A DNA stretch of 10,172 bases from DASXTS01 sp036402215. Its GTDB lineage: Bacteria; Actinomycetota; Actinomycetes; Mycobacteriales; Pseudonocardiaceae. The stretch covers positions 1 to 10,172 of the forward strand of contig DASWTI010000575.1 of the NCBI GenBank assembly GCA_036402215.1. The letters are read 5' to 3'. Positions 8,481-10,172 of the stretch are shown here, one piece after another. The notes under the pieces are model-generated. The model was not told the DNA's origin. It searched no databases and worked only from the letters and a program-made list of their open reading frames with translations. Every line of letters starts with the position of its first letter. The first letter of the stretch is position 1. The position numbers were made by a program, and so were the translations under genes.

Positions 8481-8530
8481 GTCTTCCCCGTCCGTCGGGC
8501 GGCTCGGTGCCGCGTGGTGCCGCATGACAA

Positions 8531-8549
8531 CGAGGCGACCCTAACCTAA
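8531..8549 (-). promoter_or_regulatory. Iron box (DmdR/IdeR-type repressor site), one half degenerate
   Basis: On the minus strand these 19 bases match the IdeR/DmdR consensus TTAGGTTAGGCTAACCTAA at 14 positions. One half-site (CTAACCTAA on plus, 8541-8549) is perfect and the other is poor. A further inverted pair CCTAA-C-TTAGG lies at 8545-8555, so the regulator might use a shifted or tandem register. The position, between divergent siderophore genes, suits iron-dependent repression of both. Confidence 0.7.
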
Positions 8550-8659
8550 CTTAGGACAGGCTCATCTAGTACGTTCGGGTGCGGCGCCGACCGCTCAGCG
8601 TGATCGGTGCCGCCTGCTCCGTCCTGCCGCGGCGCCCGCCGGCGCCGTCCCACCTTGCG

Positions 8660-8665
8660 AGGAGG
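8660..8665 (+). promoter_or_regulatory. Ribosome binding site that fixes the formyltransferase start
   Basis: AGGAGG lies seven bases before the ATG at 8673. It decides against the earlier in-frame ATG at 8607, which would add 22 Arg/Pro-rich residues ahead of the family's natural start. Confidence 0.85.
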
Positions 8666-8672
8666 ACCCGGG

Positions 8673-9617
8673 ATGCGGGTCGTGATGTTCGGCTACCAGA
8701 CCTGGGGTCACCGCACCCTGCGGGCGCTGCTCGACTCCGAGCACAAGGTCGTGCTGGTGGTGACCCACCCACCCAGCGAGCACGCCTACGAGCGCATCTG
8801 GTCGGACTCGGTGGCCGACCTGGCCGCGGAGCACGGGGTGCCGGTCCTGCTGCGCAACCGCCCGGACGACCTGGAGCTGCTGGCCGCGCTGCGCGCCGCG
8901 GAGCCGGACCTCATCGTGGCCAACAACTGGCGGACCTGGATCCCGCCGGAGGTGTTCACGCTGCCGCGGCTCGGCACGCTCAACGTGCACGACTCGCTGC
9001 TGCCCGCGTACGCGGGCTTCTCACCGCTCATCTGGGCGCTGATCAACGGCGAGCCCGAGGTGGGCGTCACCGCGCACCTGATGGACGCCGGGCTGGACGC
9101 GGGCGACATCGTGCTGCAGCGCGCGATCCCGGTGGGGCCCAGGGACACCACGACGGAGCTGTTCCACCGCACCGTCGACCTGATCGGGCCGATCGTGGTG
9201 GAGGCGCTGGAGCAACTGGAGGCCGGCACCGCGGTGCTCACGCCGCAGGACCCGTCGAAGGCCAGCTTCTTCCACAAGCGCGCCGACCGCGACTCGCTGA
9301 TCGACTGGACCTGGACCGCCGAGGAGCTGGAGCGGCTGGTGCGCGCGTTGTCCGACCCGTACCCGAACGCCTACACGTACCACCGCGGCGAGCGGCTCCG
9401 GGTGCTCTCGGCGTTCGTCTCGGACAAGTGCTACGGCGGCACGCCCGGGCGCATCTTCATCCGTGAGGGCGACGGCGTGGTGATCGTGGCCGGCGCGGAC
9501 GCCCGGCACGGGCGCAACCGCGGCCTGGCGATCACCAGGGTGCGCACCGACGACGGCACCGAGTACGCGGCGACCGAATACTTCCGCACAATGGGCGGAT
9601 ATCTCACCGCGTCCTGA
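8673..9617 (+). CDS. Hydroxyornithine N-formyltransferase (methionyl-tRNA formyltransferase-like)
   Basis: This 314-residue enzyme very likely transfers a formyl group from 10-formyltetrahydrofolate to N5-hydroxy-ornithine, giving the N5-formyl hydroxamate ligand. It has the formyltransferase fold from residue 1 (MRVVMFGYQTWG). The catalytic Asn-His-Asp triad is N104, H106 (in NVHDSLLP) and D142 (in GLDAGD), with the same spacing as ArnA N102/H104/D140. A C-terminal oligonucleotide-binding-like region follows DWTWTAEELERLVRAL. True tRNA formyltransferase usually lies beside def or rsmB; here it lies back to back with an ornithine monooxygenase, as in coelichelin-type loci, which points to siderophore tailoring. 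It should share iron control through the box at 8531-8549. Its last 14 bases overlap the end of the convergent membrane-protein gene. A sugar-amine formyltransferase is the main alternative and is unlikely here. Confidence 0.93.
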   Translation: MRVVMFGYQTWGHRTLRALLDSEHKVVLVVTHPPSEHAYERIWSDSVADLAAEHGVPVLLRNRPDDLELLAALRAAEPDLIVANNWRTWIPPEVFTLPRLGTLNVHDSLLPAYAGFSPLIWALINGEPEVGVTAHLMDAGLDAGDIVLQRAIPVGPRDTTTELFHRTVDLIGPIVVEALEQLEAGTAVLTPQDPSKASFFHKRADRDSLIDWTWTAEELERLVRALSDPYPNAYTYHRGERLRVLSAFVSDKCYGGTPGRIFIREGDGVVIVAGADARHGRNRGLAITRVRTDDGTEYAATEYFRTMGGYLTAS

Positions 9618-9984
9618 GGAATCCCATCGCGAGCACGGTCACCACCGGCACCGCCAGGTAGGACGAGGCGACGTCGGCGAAGTAGGCGACGAGACCCATG
9701 TTGAACGCGCCGGTGGCGAACAGCGCCAGGTCCAGCGCGATCAGCACGACCGCCCACAGCACGCCGACCACGGCGCCCTCGGCCCAGGTCACGCCGCCCT
9801 CGGCGCGCCGCCGCAGGTACAGGATGGTGCCGGCCAGGGCCAGCCCGACCAGGCCGGCGAGCTTGAGCGACTCGTGGATCGTGGAGCCCTCCAGCGGCAG
9901 CAGGACGAGCGACAGGACGATCAGCCCGACCCACAGGCCGAGGCCCAGCAACAGCATGTGCCGGGGAGAGCGAAGCGCCAGCAT
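9604..9984 (-). CDS. Small four-helix integral membrane protein, function unknown
   Basis: I do not recognise the family. The 126-residue product has four probable membrane helices at about 10-31, 40-57, 67-88 and 105-123. A short basic RRR stretch lies after helix 2, which suggests cytoplasmic loops there. There is no signal peptide, metal motif or enzyme motif. GC-rich third positions and the clean helix pattern support a real gene. The ATG at 9984 has no ribosome site but lies six bases after TACTTT, so the message may be leaderless. The gene runs towards the formyltransferase and overlaps its last 14 bases, so it belongs to a separate unit. A link to siderophore biology is not shown. Confidence 0.8.
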   Translation of the reverse strand: MLALRSPRHMLLLGLGLWVGLIVLSLVLLPLEGSTIHESLKLAGLVGLALAGTILYLRRRAEGGVTWAEGAVVGVLWAVVLIALDLALFATGAFNMGLVAYFADVASSYLAVPVVTVLAMGFLRTR

Positions 9985-9990
9985 CGCGGT

Positions 9991-10021
9991 AAAGTAGCAC
10001 CGCAGATTCGTCCCGCGACAA
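9991..10021 (-). promoter_or_regulatory. Possible leaderless promoter of the membrane-protein gene
   Basis: On the minus strand TACTTT (9996-9991) fits the TANNNT -10 consensus and ends six bases before the ATG at 9984, so transcription could begin at the A of the start codon. TTGTCG (10021-10016) could be the -35 element, with a rather long 19-base spacer. Confidence 0.45.
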
Positions 10022-10035
10022 TGGCGTACGCCGCG

Positions 10036-10086
10036 TGCCGAACCATTTACGAACGGTGATCGTCGCGCAATGCCGGACCATTTGCG
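10036..10086. repeat. Two 16-bp direct repeats, 35 bp apart
   Basis: TGCCGAACCATTTACG at 10036-10051 recurs as TGCCGGACCATTTGCG at 10071-10086, with two differences out of 16. They lie upstream of the membrane-protein promoter. The repeats could be operator sites, but no regulator is identified. Confidence 0.5.
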
Positions 10087-10172
10087 GGGAACGGGGACGG
10101 GCCGGTCACCGCGCCCTCCGTGACCAGCAGCACGACGACGGGCCGGTCGCCGAGCCCGAGCTCGCGGCGGCG
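10047..10172 (-). CDS. Possible C-terminal end of an unidentified gene, cut by right edge
   Basis: An open minus-strand frame enters from the right edge and ends at TAA (10049-10047), giving 41 residues with a hydrophobic RPVVVLLVTEGAVTG stretch. Every codon from the edge to about 10086 ends in G or C, as expected for coding DNA here. The last dozen codons lose that bias, so the true end could be different. The piece is too short to name. Confidence 0.35.
   Translation of the reverse strand, partial: RRRELGLGDRPVVVLLVTEGAVTGPSPFPANGPALRDDHRS

Larger units (their letters stand above)
8481..8672. promoter_or_regulatory. Divergent control region between monooxygenase and formyltransferase
   Basis: This 192-base stretch separates two divergent units and should carry both promoters. 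It holds an iron-box-like site at 8531-8549 in a locally AT-rich patch (about 8541-8572). On the minus strand, TAGGTT and TAGGGT fit an actinobacterial TANNNT -10 element, but I see no convincing -35 element. On the plus strand TAGTAC at 8567-8572 is only a weak candidate. The rest, 8573-8659, is GC-rich leader with no other element that I recognise. Confidence 0.6.

Noticed and set aside
6079..8549. Long plus-strand open frames opposite the lipoprotein and monooxygenase genes
   Set aside because: The minus strand there encodes complete proteins with lipobox, FAD and NADPH motifs; the plus products resemble no family.
8607..8672. Longer N-terminus of the formyltransferase starting at ATG 8607
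   Set aside because: The extra 22 residues are Arg/Pro-rich and unlike the family, whereas ATG 8673 has AGGAGG at ideal spacing.

Overview
The window comes from a high-GC actinomycete. Its G+C is roughly 70% or more by eye, the third codon positions of the real genes are almost all G or C, GTG starts are used, and a DtxR/IdeR-type iron box is present. A member of Pseudonocardiales or a streptomycete relative would fit, but nothing here fixes the genus.

The window holds most of one end of a hydroxamate peptide-siderophore locus. Positions 1-6052 (minus strand) are the N-terminal 2,017 residues of a large non-ribosomal peptide synthetase (NRPS) that runs off the left edge. The visible domain order is C-A-PCP-E-C, so one full D-amino-acid module is followed by the condensation domain of the next. 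Positions 6049-7068 (minus) encode an iron-siderophore binding lipoprotein whose stop codon overlaps the GTG start of the NRPS. Positions 7134-8480 or 8525 (minus) encode an FAD/NADPH L-ornithine N5-monooxygenase. Positions 8481-8672 are a divergent control region with an iron-box-like site. Positions 8673-9617 (plus) encode a methionyl-tRNA-formyltransferase-like N-formyltransferase. Positions 9604-9984 (minus) encode a small four-helix membrane protein of unknown function that converges on and overlaps the formyltransferase. The right edge (10047-10172) may hold the tail of another minus-strand gene.

The genes fit one pathway. The monooxygenase makes N5-hydroxy-ornithine, the formyltransferase turns it into N5-formyl-N5-hydroxy-ornithine, and the NRPS builds hydroxamate residues into a peptide. 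The binding lipoprotein retrieves the ferric complex. The same logic is known from coelichelin-type siderophores. The iron box between the two divergent units suggests joint repression when iron is sufficient.

The locus type is known, but this NRPS has unusual points. Its first C domain reads HHLLLDA instead of HHxxxDG. The A-domain pocket (D-V-W-I-L-V-A-V-N-K) is not one I can assign. Three separate repetitive in-frame expansions sit in variable loops, including a duplicated 16-bp element carrying the palindrome GAGTACTC.
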